From the NCBI GenBank assembly GCA_964244585.1, contig CAXTJM010000005.1, positions 124,001-188,000 on the forward strand: a stretch of DNA of 64,000 bases. The letters are read 5' to 3'. The position numbers were made by a program, and so were the translations under genes. This DNA comes from LMUY01 sp964244585. Its GTDB lineage: Bacteria; Pseudomonadota; Alphaproteobacteria; Acetobacterales; Acetobacteraceae. Below, in pieces: positions 54,143 to 62,951 of this stretch. Within the stretch, counting starts at the first letter, position 1. Each line of letters starts with the position of its first letter. The notes below the pieces were generated by a model that was given only the letters and a program-made list of their open reading frames with translations, was not told where the DNA came from and did no database searches.

Positions 54143-54936
54143 GCCCGGCGGACCGGCTGCATGCCGCCCTGGCGACGACCGGCCCTGTTGCGGTCGCGGT
54201 GAGCGGCGGCATCGACAGCCTCACCCTGGCGACGGCGGCCCATCGACGCCTGCCGGGCGCGGTGACGATGCACCATGCCGTCTCCCCGGCGGTACCGGCG
54301 GAGGCGACGGCGCGGACCCGGTCGCTGGCGGCGGCGGAGGGATGGCGGCTGGACGTGTTCGATGCCGGGGAGTTCGCCGACCCGGCCTATCGCGCCAACC
54401 CGGTCAATCGCTGCTTCTTCTGCAAAACCAACCTGTATGGCGCGGTGGCGGGACGCACGACGCATCAGATCGTGTCCGGCACCAACCTCGACGATCTCGG
54501 CGAGTACCGGCCGGGGCTGGAGGCGGCGCGTCGCCATGCCGTGCGTCACCCGTTCGTGGAGGCGGCGATCGACAAGCGGACCGTACGGGCGCTGGCGGTC
54601 GAGCTGGGGTTGGGCGCATTGTCCGACCTGCCATCGGCGCCCTGCCTGTCCAGCCGGGTCGAGACGGGGATCCGCATCGAGGCGGCAGTGCTGGCAATGG
54701 TGCATCAGGCCGAGAAACTGGTCGGAGGGTGGGTGTCGCCGCGAACCGTGCGCTGCCGGGTGCGGGCCGCTGCCGTGGTGATCGAGCTGGACGAAGCCGC
54801 GCTGGCACGCAGCCAAGCCGTGCAGCCGGCATTGCGGGCCGAGCTGCAGGCGATGGCGGAGGGTGCGGGGGTGCGGAAGCCGATCGAGTTCGCGCCCTAC
54901 CGGACCGGCAGCGCCTTCCTCGGGGCTCCGGCGTGA
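54139..54936 (+). CDS. larE: ATP-dependent sulfur transferase LarE
   Basis: A 265-residue PP-loop enzyme that adds sulfur to the pyridinium intermediate of the nickel-pincer cofactor. The PP-loop is SGGIDS at 22-27. Cys92 and Cys95 in NRCFFCK and Cys169 in APCLSSR give three conserved cysteines. In Lactobacillus LarE a single cysteine is sacrificed; the three-cysteine type, as in Thermotoga, binds an iron-sulfur cluster and can act catalytically, and this one fits that type. Overlaps larC before and larB after by 4 bases. Confidence 0.94.
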   Translation: MSPADRLHAALATTGPVAVAVSGGIDSLTLATAAHRRLPGAVTMHHAVSPAVPAEATARTRSLAAAEGWRLDVFDAGEFADPAYRANPVNRCFFCKTNLYGAVAGRTTHQIVSGTNLDDLGEYRPGLEAARRHAVRHPFVEAAIDKRTVRALAVELGLGALSDLPSAPCLSSRVETGIRIEAAVLAMVHQAEKLVGGWVSPRTVRCRVRAAAVVIELDEAALARSQAVQPALRAELQAMAEGAGVRKPIEFAPYRTGSAFLGAPA

Positions 54937-55604
54937 CGCAGCCCGAATTCGTGCTGGACGAGGCGCGCAGCGCGCGCTTGGGGTTCGGTGAGGCGATGTT
55001 CTGCGCCGGCAAGTCTGCCGCGCAGATCGCCGACATCCTGCGGAGCCTGCGCACGCCGATGCTGCTGACCCGGCTGGATCCGCAGCGCTTCGCGGCGCTG
55101 CCGGCGGGGCAGCAGGAGGCGCTGGACTACGATTCGGTGTCCCAAACCGCGTTCTTCGGGGCGCCGCAGCCCGTCACGGGCGCGGCGGAGGTCGCCGTGG
55201 TGACGGCTGGGACCTCGGACGTGCCGGTGGCGCTGGAGGCGGTGCGGACGCTGGCGTTCCAGGGGCGCCGCGCCGAGTTGATCGCCGATGTCGGGGTGGC
55301 CGGGCTGTGGCGGTTGCTGCGCCGGGTGGAGGATTTGCGGGCCATGCGGCTGGTGATCGTCGCCGCCGGCATGGATGCGGCGCTGCCCAGCGTGATCGGC
55401 GGGCTGGTGGGCGGCGTGGTGATCGCCGTGCCGACCTCGGTTGGCTACGGAGTGGCGGCCGGCGGACATGCGGCGCTGAACGCGATCCTGGCGAGTTGCG
55501 CGCCCGGCATCGTGACCGTGAACATCGACAATGGCTATGGCGCAGCATGTGCCGCCTTGCGGGTGCTGGGACGGCAGGGGGAAGAGCAGCATGGAACGGC
55601 GTGA
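54933..55604 (+). CDS. larB: Nickel-pincer cofactor carboxylase/hydrolase LarB
   Basis: A 223-residue protein that carboxylates the pyridinium ring of nicotinic acid adenine dinucleotide and releases AMP, the first step of the pathway. The C-half has the AIRC/PurE-like core: VAVVTAGTSDVPVALEAV, VIVAAGMDAALPSVIGGLV and VIAVPTSVGYGVAAGGHAAL. The N-half LGFGEAMFCAGKSAAQIADI matches LarB. The start is GTG at 54933 (GTGA overlapping larE). The last 14 bases overlap the next reductase gene. Confidence 0.93.
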   Translation: MTQPEFVLDEARSARLGFGEAMFCAGKSAAQIADILRSLRTPMLLTRLDPQRFAALPAGQQEALDYDSVSQTAFFGAPQPVTGAAEVAVVTAGTSDVPVALEAVRTLAFQGRRAELIADVGVAGLWRLLRRVEDLRAMRLVIVAAGMDAALPSVIGGLVGGVVIAVPTSVGYGVAAGGHAALNAILASCAPGIVTVNIDNGYGAACAALRVLGRQGEEQHGTA

Positions 55605-56649
55605 TTTCGTCAAGGCCACCGCCTTGGGCGTTGCGGCTGCGGTGGTAGGCGCGGCGGCCCCGCTCGATCCCGTCGGGCAGACCAGCCAGGGCGGCCAGGC
55701 CAAGCCCACGGGGCCGGTAACGTCGAAGATCGCGCAGCACCCCGAGATGAAATACCGTCCCCTGGGACGCACCGGAGAGCTCGTGTCGCTGGTTGGCATG
55801 GGTGGCTTCCACCTCGCCAAGCCTGGCGGCGCCACCGCCGAGGAGGCGGTGCGGATCGTCCATGCCGGCCTCGATGCCGGGATCAACTTCTGCGACAATT
55901 GCTGGGACTACAATGGCGGCGAGAGCGAGATTCGCCTGGGCCGTGCGCTGGCCGGCAGATGGCGTGACCGGGCCTTCCTCATGACCAAGATCGACGGGCG
56001 GACCGCGGCGGCGGCGATGCGGCAGCTGGAGGAGTCGTTGGGCCGGTTGCAGACCGACCATGTCGACCTGCTGCAGTTTCACGAGATTATCCGGATGGAC
56101 GACCCCGAACGCGTGTTCGCGGCCGGCGGCGCGTTGGAGGCGGTGTTGCGTGCCCGGGAGCAAGGCAAGCTCCGCTATATCGGCTTCACCGGTCACAAGA
56201 GTCCGGCGATCCACAAGCACATGTTCGACGTGGCCGATGCCCATGGCTTCCACTTCGACACGGTGCAGATGCCGCTGAACGTAATGGACGCGCATTACGA
56301 CAGTTTCGAGCAAGGCGTGCTGCCGGTGGCGCTGGCGCATGGCACAGCCGTGATGGGGATGAAGGCGTTTGGCGACACCTTCATCGTCGACTCGAAATCG
56401 ATGTCGCCGCTGGACATGCTGCAGTATCCGATGAGCCTGCCGGTCAGCATCCAGATCACCGGGATCGACAGCATGCCGGTCCTTGTGCAGGCACTAGAGG
56501 CGGTTCGGACGTTCCAGCCGTTCACCGCGCAGAAGCGGGCCGACCTCCTTGCCAAGACGGCCGATCTTGCCAAGGGCGGCAAGACCGAGCGCTACAAGAC
56601 ATCCACCCATTTCGACGGCACGGTGCACAACCCGCAATGGCTGGGATAG
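55591..56649 (+). CDS. Tat-exported aldo/keto reductase
   Basis: A 352-residue reductase with a twin-arginine signal (MERRDFVKATALGVAAAVVG) so it should be exported folded with cofactor to the periplasm. After a linker, MKYRPLGRTGELVSLVGMGG begins the barrel; the tetrad is present in NCWDYNGGESEIRLG, LMTKIDGR and FHEI. It is about half identical by eye to the cytosolic reductase at 51819-52889. It starts inside the larB tail after GGGGGAAGAG, closing the operon, and converges on the MFS gene with a 9-base gap. Confidence 0.92.
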   Translation: MERRDFVKATALGVAAAVVGAAAPLDPVGQTSQGGQAKPTGPVTSKIAQHPEMKYRPLGRTGELVSLVGMGGFHLAKPGGATAEEAVRIVHAGLDAGINFCDNCWDYNGGESEIRLGRALAGRWRDRAFLMTKIDGRTAAAAMRQLEESLGRLQTDHVDLLQFHEIIRMDDPERVFAAGGALEAVLRAREQGKLRYIGFTGHKSPAIHKHMFDVADAHGFHFDTVQMPLNVMDAHYDSFEQGVLPVALAHGTAVMGMKAFGDTFIVDSKSMSPLDMLQYPMSLPVSIQITGIDSMPVLVQALEAVRTFQPFTAQKRADLLAKTADLAKGGKTERYKTSTHFDGTVHNPQWLG

Positions 56650-56658
56650 CGCCCGCGG

Positions 56659-57984
56659 TCAGTCCGCCGTCCCGAGGCTCTGCCCCCGCGTCCCCGCCGC
56701 CGCAGCCTCCCGCAGCCGCGCCCGGCCGATCCACAGCGCCACCAGCCCGGCGATGCCGCACACGGCGACGAAGGGGAGCATTGCGAAGGTGAAGCTGCCG
56801 GTCGCCTCGCGGATCGCACCGATCGCGTAGGTCGCACCGAATACCCCCAGATTGTTCAGCGAGTTGATCTGCCCGATCGCCAGAGCGGAGATGCCCGCGG
56901 GCAGCATCTCGGTCGCCAGCGCCCAGAACGGCCCCTTGATCATGGAGGCCGACATGATGACGACGCACAGCACCACGATCATCGGCGCCAGTGAGTGCAC
57001 CAGCATGGTGCAGACCAGTCCGAGCGTGGCGAGGCCCAGCGGCAGCGCCGTGTGCAGCGTGCGTTCGCCCGTGCGGTCCGAGTGCGCGGCCCACAGGTAC
57101 ATCGCAACGCTGGCGATGGCGAAGGGCACCGAGTTCAGCAACCCGACCTGCATCGTGGTCAGGTCGTACGCCTTGATGATCTGCGGCTGCCACAACGCCA
57201 GCGCGTTGGTCACCGACGTGCCGCCGATATAGACCAGCGTCAACAGCAGCACGTATTTGTTGCCCATCACCTGCCAGAACGACAGCGACCCGGCGATCGT
57301 GCCCTCCTGCGTCTTGCCGGCGATCTCCGCCTCCAGCCATGCCTTCTGCCCGTCATCCAGGAAGCGGGCGGTGCGGATCGAGCGCGGCAGCACCAGCGCG
57401 CAGCCGATGCCCATCAGCACGGCCGGCAACCCCTCGATGATGAACAGCCAGTGCCAGCCGCGAATCCCCAGCCAGCCATCCGTCAGCAGCAGCGAGGCGG
57501 AAAGCGGCGAGCCGAGCACGCTCGACACCGGCAGCGCCATCATCAGGATCGCCACCATGCGGCTGCGGTGATGCGCCGGGAACCACAGGGTCAGGAAATA
57601 GATGACGCCGGGGAAGAACCCGGCCTCCGCGATGCCGAGCAGGAAGCGCAGCGCGTAGAAGGAGTTGGCGCCGGCCACGAATACCATGCTGGCGGAGATC
57701 ACGCCCCAGGCGATCATCACGAAGGACAGCCAGCGCCGTGCCCCGATCCGCACCATCATCATGTTGCAGGGCACCGCGAACAGGCAGTAGGCGACGAAGA
57801 ACAGCCCGGCGCCGAAGCCGAACGCTGCCGAGCCCAGGCCGATATCCTTGTTCATCTGCAACGCCGCGAAGCCGACATTCACCCGGTCGAGCGAGGCCAG
57901 GAAGTAGCCCACGGTCACGAAGGGCATCAGCCGGATCGCCAGCTTGCGGATGACCTGGCGTTCCATGAGCGGGGCTTCAGTCAT
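56659..57984 (-). CDS. MFS transporter, anion:cation symporter type
   Basis: A 441-residue 12-helix permease. SLDRVNVGFAALQMNKDIGL and YCLFAVPCNMMMVRIGARRW identify the ACS branch that imports sugar acids, tartrate or phthalate-like acids. The N-terminus is short and cytosolic. It follows the hydrolase at 58100-59146 on the same strand with a 115-base gap holding a hairpin. Its substrate is unknown; an organic acid acted on by the lar-associated enzymes is possible but speculative, as it is convergent to that operon. Confidence 0.88.
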   Translation of the reverse strand: MTEAPLMERQVIRKLAIRLMPFVTVGYFLASLDRVNVGFAALQMNKDIGLGSAAFGFGAGLFFVAYCLFAVPCNMMMVRIGARRWLSFVMIAWGVISASMVFVAGANSFYALRFLLGIAEAGFFPGVIYFLTLWFPAHHRSRMVAILMMALPVSSVLGSPLSASLLLTDGWLGIRGWHWLFIIEGLPAVLMGIGCALVLPRSIRTARFLDDGQKAWLEAEIAGKTQEGTIAGSLSFWQVMGNKYVLLLTLVYIGGTSVTNALALWQPQIIKAYDLTTMQVGLLNSVPFAIASVAMYLWAAHSDRTGERTLHTALPLGLATLGLVCTMLVHSLAPMIVVLCVVIMSASMIKGPFWALATEMLPAGISALAIGQINSLNNLGVFGATYAIGAIREATGSFTFAMLPFVAVCGIAGLVALWIGRARLREAAAAGTRGQSLGTAD

Positions 57985-58025
57985 GACTGGGATCCTCTTG
58001 AGCGGGCCTGGCAGGCAGTCGCGTC

Positions 58026-58078
58026 CCTAGGGCTTCGACGTTAAACGCTCCAAGTGGCGGCGTCGAACAAGCCCTAGG
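58026..58078. repeat. Long imperfect inverted repeat upstream of the transporter
   Basis: CCTAGGGCTTCGACG (58026-58040) pairs with CGTCGAACAAGCCCTAGG (58061-58078); the right arm has three extra bases in the middle. The stem-loop sits between the hydrolase stop and transporter start. It could be a terminator lacking a T-run, or a dispersed REP-like palindrome. Confidence 0.5.
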
Positions 58079-58099
58079 CCGTTGTCTTCAGCGGCAGCT

Positions 58100-59146
58100 T
58101 TATCGGCGTGCTAACGCAATTATTTGCCGACGCTGCCGCAGCCAATCATGGATCAGCAACGCGATTTCGGCATTGTTGCGCTCCATCATCAGCATGTGGG
58201 AGTTGCCGTAGATGCCCCTCAGGGGCAAGTCCAGCACCTCGACCGTGGCGCCGGCTGCCCGGGCCGAGGCGAAATAGCCGTCCGTGCGGGCCCGGATGGT
58301 GGGCCAGCGTGCGTCCAGGCCGAGATGGTCGCCATAGACGGCGAGCACGGGAATGCCGGCCAGCGCCGCCCCGTCGCCCGCGCCGCCCTGCGCCGGTTCG
58401 ATGGCGACGATGGCGGCCACCTGGTGGGGGCAGCGCTCCGCCGCCTGGAAGGCGAAGGCGCCGCCCTGGGAATGCGCCACGATGACCGCCGGGCCGACCT
58501 GTTCCAACAGCCTGCAATATGCGTCCACCGCCAGTGCGTCGGTCGTGGACCAGCGGGGTACGACCTGGCGCATGAACGCGCCGAACGCGTCCAGCGGAAA
58601 GCGGCAGTTCGGGTAGGCCGCAGCCTCCAGGCTGGCGAGGCTGCCGTCGCGCACGGGGCGGCCGATGCGGAACTGGGTGAAACTGTCCTGCAACGTGCGC
58701 AGCATCGCGGGCGCCGCGAAATGCGGGTCGCGCGGCGCCCAGCCGGACCGGCCCCGCTCCACCGCATCGACGTTGTAGCAAGGCCAGCCAAGGCGCAGGA
58801 ACCGGGTGAACCAGCCCTCGCGGCCATCGGGCGTGGTCTCCCAGGTCACGCCCGTCAACGAGCCGCCATGCCAGAACAGCACGGGCGGTCGCGCCGCGGC
58901 TGCGGGGATGGCGTACTGCACGTACATCTGCCCCAGCGACGTCGTGCCGTTGGGGTCGATGCGCACCGGTACCCCGTTGCGTGCGAGGACGTGCTGCTCG
59001 ACCGGCGCTCCCTCCGTCTCGGTCGTTTGGCCGCCGATGAAGAACGATCCCAGCCCGCGCAGGCTCAACGCGGGAGCGGTGTCGGCCCAGCCTGGTAGAG
59101 CAAGTGCCACGAAGCCATCCTCCGTCGTTCGTCCGTGTTTGTGCAC
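58100..59146 (-). CDS. Alpha/beta hydrolase, esterase type
   Basis: A 348-residue soluble hydrolase with oxyanion region PPVLFWHGGSLTGVTWE (about 87-103), nucleophile elbow AHSQGG (Ser near residue 200), acid in LAVYGDHLGLD and base in GNSHMLMMERNN. An N-terminal hydrophobic segment is not obvious, though LALPGWADTAPALSLRGLG could be a weak one. The substrate is unknown. Divergent from the OprB porin across a dyad-symmetric region. ATG at 59146. Confidence 0.82.
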   Translation of the reverse strand: MHKHGRTTEDGFVALALPGWADTAPALSLRGLGSFFIGGQTTETEGAPVEQHVLARNGVPVRIDPNGTTSLGQMYVQYAIPAAAARPPVLFWHGGSLTGVTWETTPDGREGWFTRFLRLGWPCYNVDAVERGRSGWAPRDPHFAAPAMLRTLQDSFTQFRIGRPVRDGSLASLEAAAYPNCRFPLDAFGAFMRQVVPRWSTTDALAVDAYCRLLEQVGPAVIVAHSQGGAFAFQAAERCPHQVAAIVAIEPAQGGAGDGAALAGIPVLAVYGDHLGLDARWPTIRARTDGYFASARAAGATVEVLDLPLRGIYGNSHMLMMERNNAEIALLIHDWLRQRRQIIALARR

Positions 59147-59199
59147 GATGGCGCGGAGCGGCCCAAGCCCGGCTGCCGTGTGGCGGCGGTCCGACAGAT

Positions 59200-59237
59200 G
59201 TCACGAACGGCACGGCAATATGTGCCATACGCGTGAC
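59200..59237. promoter_or_regulatory. Nested dyad between divergent hydrolase and porin genes
   Basis: GTCACG (59200-59205) mirrors CGTGAC (59232-59237), and inside it GGCAC (59209-59213) mirrors GTGCC (59222-59226), with nearly the same centre. Such a double dyad in a 124-base divergent region is operator-like and would let one regulator control both genes. No adjacent regulator gene is present. Confidence 0.45.
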
Positions 59238-59270
59238 GCTGCCACTGACCGTGATCGAGGCCGTTTGCCG

Positions 59271-60803
59271 ATGCCGTTGACCGTGATGATGAAGCGCAGG
59301 CTGGCCGCCTGCTTCCTGGCATGTGCCATGCTCGCCGCAACTCCCCCGGCCGCGCTGGGCCAGGCAGCGCCGCCGGCCGAAAATCAGGTGACGCCGGGCG
59401 GCCCCGGCCCGGCGCACAACCCGGTATCCGGCTCGGCCGACCAGTCCGGTCCGGCAGCAATCCCCTCGCCGGGCCAGCCGGGATGGGCCGCGACCCTGTT
59501 CAGCGACAGTCAAACCACCTTGCTGGGGGATTTGTACGGCGGCCGCACCGCCCTCGCCATGCATGGCGTGAGCCTCGGCATCCAAGAGGTCGACGAGGTA
59601 TCCGGCAACGTGCGCGGCGGCATCCGCCAGGGGGCCGATTACAAGGGGCTCACCACGCTCAGCCTGGGCGTCGACACGGGGAAGGCGTTCGGCTGGGAGG
59701 GCGGCATCCTCAACGTCAGCGCCCTGCAGATCCGCGGCCGGGATCTGAGCGTGGACAACCTGCTGGTGCTGCAGACCGAGAGCGGCACGGAGGCGCAACG
59801 CTCCACCCGGCTGTGGGAGGCTTGGTACCAGCAGACCCTGCTGAACGGCAAACTGGACATCAAGCTCGGGCAGCAATCGCTGGACAACGAGTTCATCGTG
59901 AGCACCGGGGCGTCGTTGTTCGTCAACGGCGCCTTCGGCTATCCCGCCGTGCCGTCGCTGGACCAGTACGGCGGCGGGCCGGCCTATCCGCTGGCATCCC
60001 TCGGAGCCCGGCTGCGCGCGCAACCGCTGGACGAGCTGACCCTGTTGGCGGGCGTGTTCGACGACAACCCGCCCGGCGGCCCGTTCCTGGACGACCCGCA
60101 GACCCGCGGGGCGTCCCAGTCCGGCAGCCGGTTCAACCTGCGCACCGGCGCCCTGGCCATTGCCGAGGCGCAGTACATGCTGAACGCGCCCACCACCGGT
60201 GCGGACGGCAAGGCGGTCGCGCACGGCCTGCCCGGCACTTACAAGCTGGGCGGCTGGTACGACACCGGGCGCTTCCCGGACCAGCGCTTCGACGCGGCCG
60301 GACTTTCACTGGCCGACCCGGCAAGCAGTGGACAGCCGCGGTTCCGCCGCGGTGACTGGGCCATCTACACCGTGGCGGACCAGGTGCTGTGGCGCCCCGA
60401 CTCAGACGCTGCGCAGGCCCTCGGCGTGTTCGCCAGCGCCGTCGGCGCGCCCGGAGACCGCAACCTGGCGAGCCTCAGCCTCTATGCCGGCCTGACGCTC
60501 AAGGCCCCGTTGCCGGGCCGGGACAAGGATACCCTCGGCATCGGCTATGGACTGACCAAGATCGGCTCCAGTGCGATCCAGTTGGACCAGGACTTTGCCG
60601 GCCTGAACGGATCGCACCCGGTGCGCTCCAGCGAGAGCTTCATCGAACTGACCTACCAGCTCGTTCCGGCGCCATGGTTGTCGGTGCAGCCCAGCGCCCA
60701 GTATTTCTGGACGCCCGGCGGCGGCATCGCGGACCCGCTGGTCACCGGCAAGCGCGTCGGCAACGCCGCCGCGTTCACGCTGCGGACCACCGTCCTGTTC
60801 TGA
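59271..60803 (+). CDS. Carbohydrate-selective porin, OprB family
   Basis: A 510-residue outer-membrane barrel. A signal peptide (RRLAACFLACAMLAATPPAALG) is followed by a Pro-rich segment and strands typical of OprB: LYGGRTALAMHGVSLGIQEV, LWEAWYQQTLLNGKLDIKLG, GDWAIYTVADQVLW, and the C-terminal FTLRTTVLF with terminal Phe for barrel assembly. It should admit sugars or sugar acids to the periplasm. ATG at 59271 is used; ATGs at 59286 and 59289 are close alternatives. Confidence 0.9.
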   Translation: MPLTVMMKRRLAACFLACAMLAATPPAALGQAAPPAENQVTPGGPGPAHNPVSGSADQSGPAAIPSPGQPGWAATLFSDSQTTLLGDLYGGRTALAMHGVSLGIQEVDEVSGNVRGGIRQGADYKGLTTLSLGVDTGKAFGWEGGILNVSALQIRGRDLSVDNLLVLQTESGTEAQRSTRLWEAWYQQTLLNGKLDIKLGQQSLDNEFIVSTGASLFVNGAFGYPAVPSLDQYGGGPAYPLASLGARLRAQPLDELTLLAGVFDDNPPGGPFLDDPQTRGASQSGSRFNLRTGALAIAEAQYMLNAPTTGADGKAVAHGLPGTYKLGGWYDTGRFPDQRFDAAGLSLADPASSGQPRFRRGDWAIYTVADQVLWRPDSDAAQALGVFASAVGAPGDRNLASLSLYAGLTLKAPLPGRDKDTLGIGYGLTKIGSSAIQLDQDFAGLNGSHPVRSSESFIELTYQLVPAPWLSVQPSAQYFWTPGGGIADPLVTGKRVGNAAAFTLRTTVLF

Positions 60804-60887
60804 GCACATCGGCAGGGGCAGCCATTCCGTCGCCTCCCTTGCGCCAGACGGGCAAACACCGTCACCATCGGCCTCGGAGGCAAGCGC

Positions 60888-61829
60888 ATGACCTACAGCG
60901 TGTTCATCGACGGCGAGGCAGGAACCACCGGGCTGGGCATCCGCGAGCGCCTGCGCGACGTGCCCGGCGTCGCGGTCCGATCGATCGACCCGGCGCATCG
61001 CAAGGATCCTTCCGCCCGGCAGGACATGATGGCGCAGGTCGACCTCGCGATCCTCTGCCTGCATGACGACGCGGCCCGGGAATCCACTGCCCTCGCCGCC
61101 GCCCTCGGCAGCGACGCGCCGAAGCTGCTGGACGCCAGCACCGCCCACCGCGTGGACCCGGACTGGGTCTATGGCGTGCCGGAGCTGGAGGCCGGGCAGG
61201 CCGACCGCATCGCCCGGGCGGCCCGCGTCGCCAATCCGGGATGCTATCCGACCGGGGCCATCACCCTGCTGCGCCCGCTGGTCGCGGCCGGGATGCTGCC
61301 GTCGGACTACCCGGTCTGCGTCAACGCCGTCAGCGGCTACTCCGGCGGCGGCCGCGGCATGATCGAGGCGCATGAGGCGAGCGGCGGCCCGGCCTTCGAG
61401 CTGTATGCCCTCGGCATGGAGCACAAGCACGTGCCGGAGCTGCAACGCTATGCCCTGCTCACCCGGCGCCCGATCTTCGTGCCCGCCGTCGGCCATTTCC
61501 GCCAGGGCATGCTCGTCTCCGTCCCGTTGCATTTGGACACGTTGCCGGGCCGCCCGTCCGGGCAGGACATCGCCGGCACGCTGGCCGCGTATTACCATCA
61601 CGCGCCGGCCATCCGGGTGCCCCTCGCCGAGGCCGGCGGCAAGTTGGAGCCGGAGGCGCTGAACGACACGGACGGCATGGAGCTTCGCGTCTACGCCTAC
61701 CCGGGCCATGGCCATGCGGTTCTGGTGGCCCGGCTGGACAATCTAGGCAAGGGCGCCTCGGGCGCCGCGGTGCAGAACATGCGGCTGATGCTGGGGCTGG
61801 ATGCCGTGCGGGAGGTGGAGCTTGCCTGA
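60888..61829 (+). CDS. argC: N-acetyl-gamma-glutamyl-phosphate reductase
   Basis: A 313-residue NADPH-dependent enzyme of arginine synthesis that reduces N-acetylglutamyl phosphate to the semialdehyde. It has the short type-2 layout: SVFIDGEAGTTGLGIRERLR at the start, catalytic Cys in ANPGCYPTGAI (near residue 119), and HKHVPELQRY with the conserved His. No other arginine gene is near. ATG at 60888. The gamma-carbonic-anhydrase gene begins within its last codons. Confidence 0.95.
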   Translation: MTYSVFIDGEAGTTGLGIRERLRDVPGVAVRSIDPAHRKDPSARQDMMAQVDLAILCLHDDAARESTALAAALGSDAPKLLDASTAHRVDPDWVYGVPELEAGQADRIARAARVANPGCYPTGAITLLRPLVAAGMLPSDYPVCVNAVSGYSGGGRGMIEAHEASGGPAFELYALGMEHKHVPELQRYALLTRRPIFVPAVGHFRQGMLVSVPLHLDTLPGRPSGQDIAGTLAAYYHHAPAIRVPLAEAGGKLEPEALNDTDGMELRVYAYPGHGHAVLVARLDNLGKGASGAAVQNMRLMLGLDAVREVELA

Positions 61830-62361
61830 GGGCGGCCCGCTTTGGGCGCTTGACGGCGTGGCGCCGCACGTGGCGCCCGATGCCTGGGTGGCGCCGACCG
61901 CGAGCGTGATCGGCGACGTGGTGCTGGGCGCCGCCGTGGGGGTCTGGTGGCACTGCGTGTTGCGGGGCGACACGAACCACATCCGCGTCGGCGACGGCAC
62001 CAACATCCAGGACGGCACCATCGTTCACGTCAGCGCCGGCAGGTTCCCCTGCCTGATCGGCAGGCACGTGACGATCGGCCATGCCTGCATCGTTCATGCC
62101 TGCACGCTGGAGGATCGCGCCTTCGTCGGCATGGGCGCCACGGTGCTGGACGGCGCGACCATCCGGGAGGGCGGCATGCTGGCGGCCGGCGGCCTGTTGA
62201 CGCCGGGCAAGACGATCGGCCCGAACGAATTATGGGCCGGCGCCCCTGCCCGCCTGCTGCGGGTGATGTCGGCGGACGAGCGTGCGGGTTGGGATCGCAC
62301 GGCGGCGCATTATGTCGAGCTGGGCGGACGCTATCGCGCCGGGCTCACCCCGGTGCGCTGA
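61822..62361 (+). CDS. Gamma carbonic anhydrase-like hexapeptide protein
   Basis: A 179-residue left-handed beta-helix protein with hexapeptide repeats (VIGDVVLGAAVGVWWHCVLRGD, IRVGDGTNIQDGTIVH, IGRHVTIGHACIVHACTLEDRAFVGMG). The zinc histidines of the family are present in IVHVS and GHACIVH. Enzymatic activity as carbonic anhydrase is not certain for this branch. The start is TTG at 61822, six bases after GGAGG, overlapping argC by 8 bases. Confidence 0.88.
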   Translation: MPEGGPLWALDGVAPHVAPDAWVAPTASVIGDVVLGAAVGVWWHCVLRGDTNHIRVGDGTNIQDGTIVHVSAGRFPCLIGRHVTIGHACIVHACTLEDRAFVGMGATVLDGATIREGGMLAAGGLLTPGKTIGPNELWAGAPARLLRVMSADERAGWDRTAAHYVELGGRYRAGLTPVR

Positions 62362-62381
62362 GCGCCGGCCCGGGAGTCACC

Positions 62382-62948
62382 ATGCGTCCGCTTCTTGCCG
62401 CCATCCTGCTCGCCACGACCGTCGCCGCGTGCGGTCCATTGCCGCCGCCGCCCGACACGGCGCGCTTGCCCCCTGGCGTGTTCGGCCCGTTGGACCAGGA
62501 CATACCGGCCACGCAATACGCGCAGTATGCGTTCGCGGACGCGGCGCGGACATACGGCAACCCGGTCGCGGGCGCCGAAGCCGTGCTGGCGATGGACTAT
62601 GTCGCGGGCGAACTCAACACCAGTCCGCGCTGGGCCAACATCGGCGCCACCACCCAGCTGGAACTGTTGCAGGCACGCAGGGACACCCGCGCCGCCGTGG
62701 GGATCGCGCCAACCGCCCCGTCCCAGCTCGTGGTGGACAGTCTGCTCGCCGCGCGCAACGACCTGGCCACCGGCAACCCGGGTGCCGCGGCGGCGGCGCT
62801 CGACAACCCGGCCTTTCCCGCCGGCGGCGCCAAGACGGTCCAGGTCCTTGCCAACCTGCCCTACATCCAGATGGCGAACGTGGCGACCCAACATGCGGCG
62901 AACGAACTCTATGGGCCGGACGAGGGCGGCGGCGCGTTCCGTCCCTGA
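62382..62948 (+). CDS. Hypothetical lipoprotein, 188 residues
   Basis: The N-terminus is a lipoprotein signal (LLAAILLATTVAACGPLPPPP; lipid expected on the Cys at about 17). The mature domain is helical, rich in Ala, Asn and Thr (TQYAQYAFADAARTYGNPVA; ARNDLATGNPGAAAAALDNP). I do not recognise a family. It starts 20 bases after the preceding stop, same strand, so it belongs to the argC transcript. Confidence 0.75.
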   Translation: MRPLLAAILLATTVAACGPLPPPPDTARLPPGVFGPLDQDIPATQYAQYAFADAARTYGNPVAGAEAVLAMDYVAGELNTSPRWANIGATTQLELLQARRDTRAAVGIAPTAPSQLVVDSLLAARNDLATGNPGAAAAALDNPAFPAGGAKTVQVLANLPYIQMANVATQHAANELYGPDEGGGAFRP

Positions 62949-62951
62949 GCG

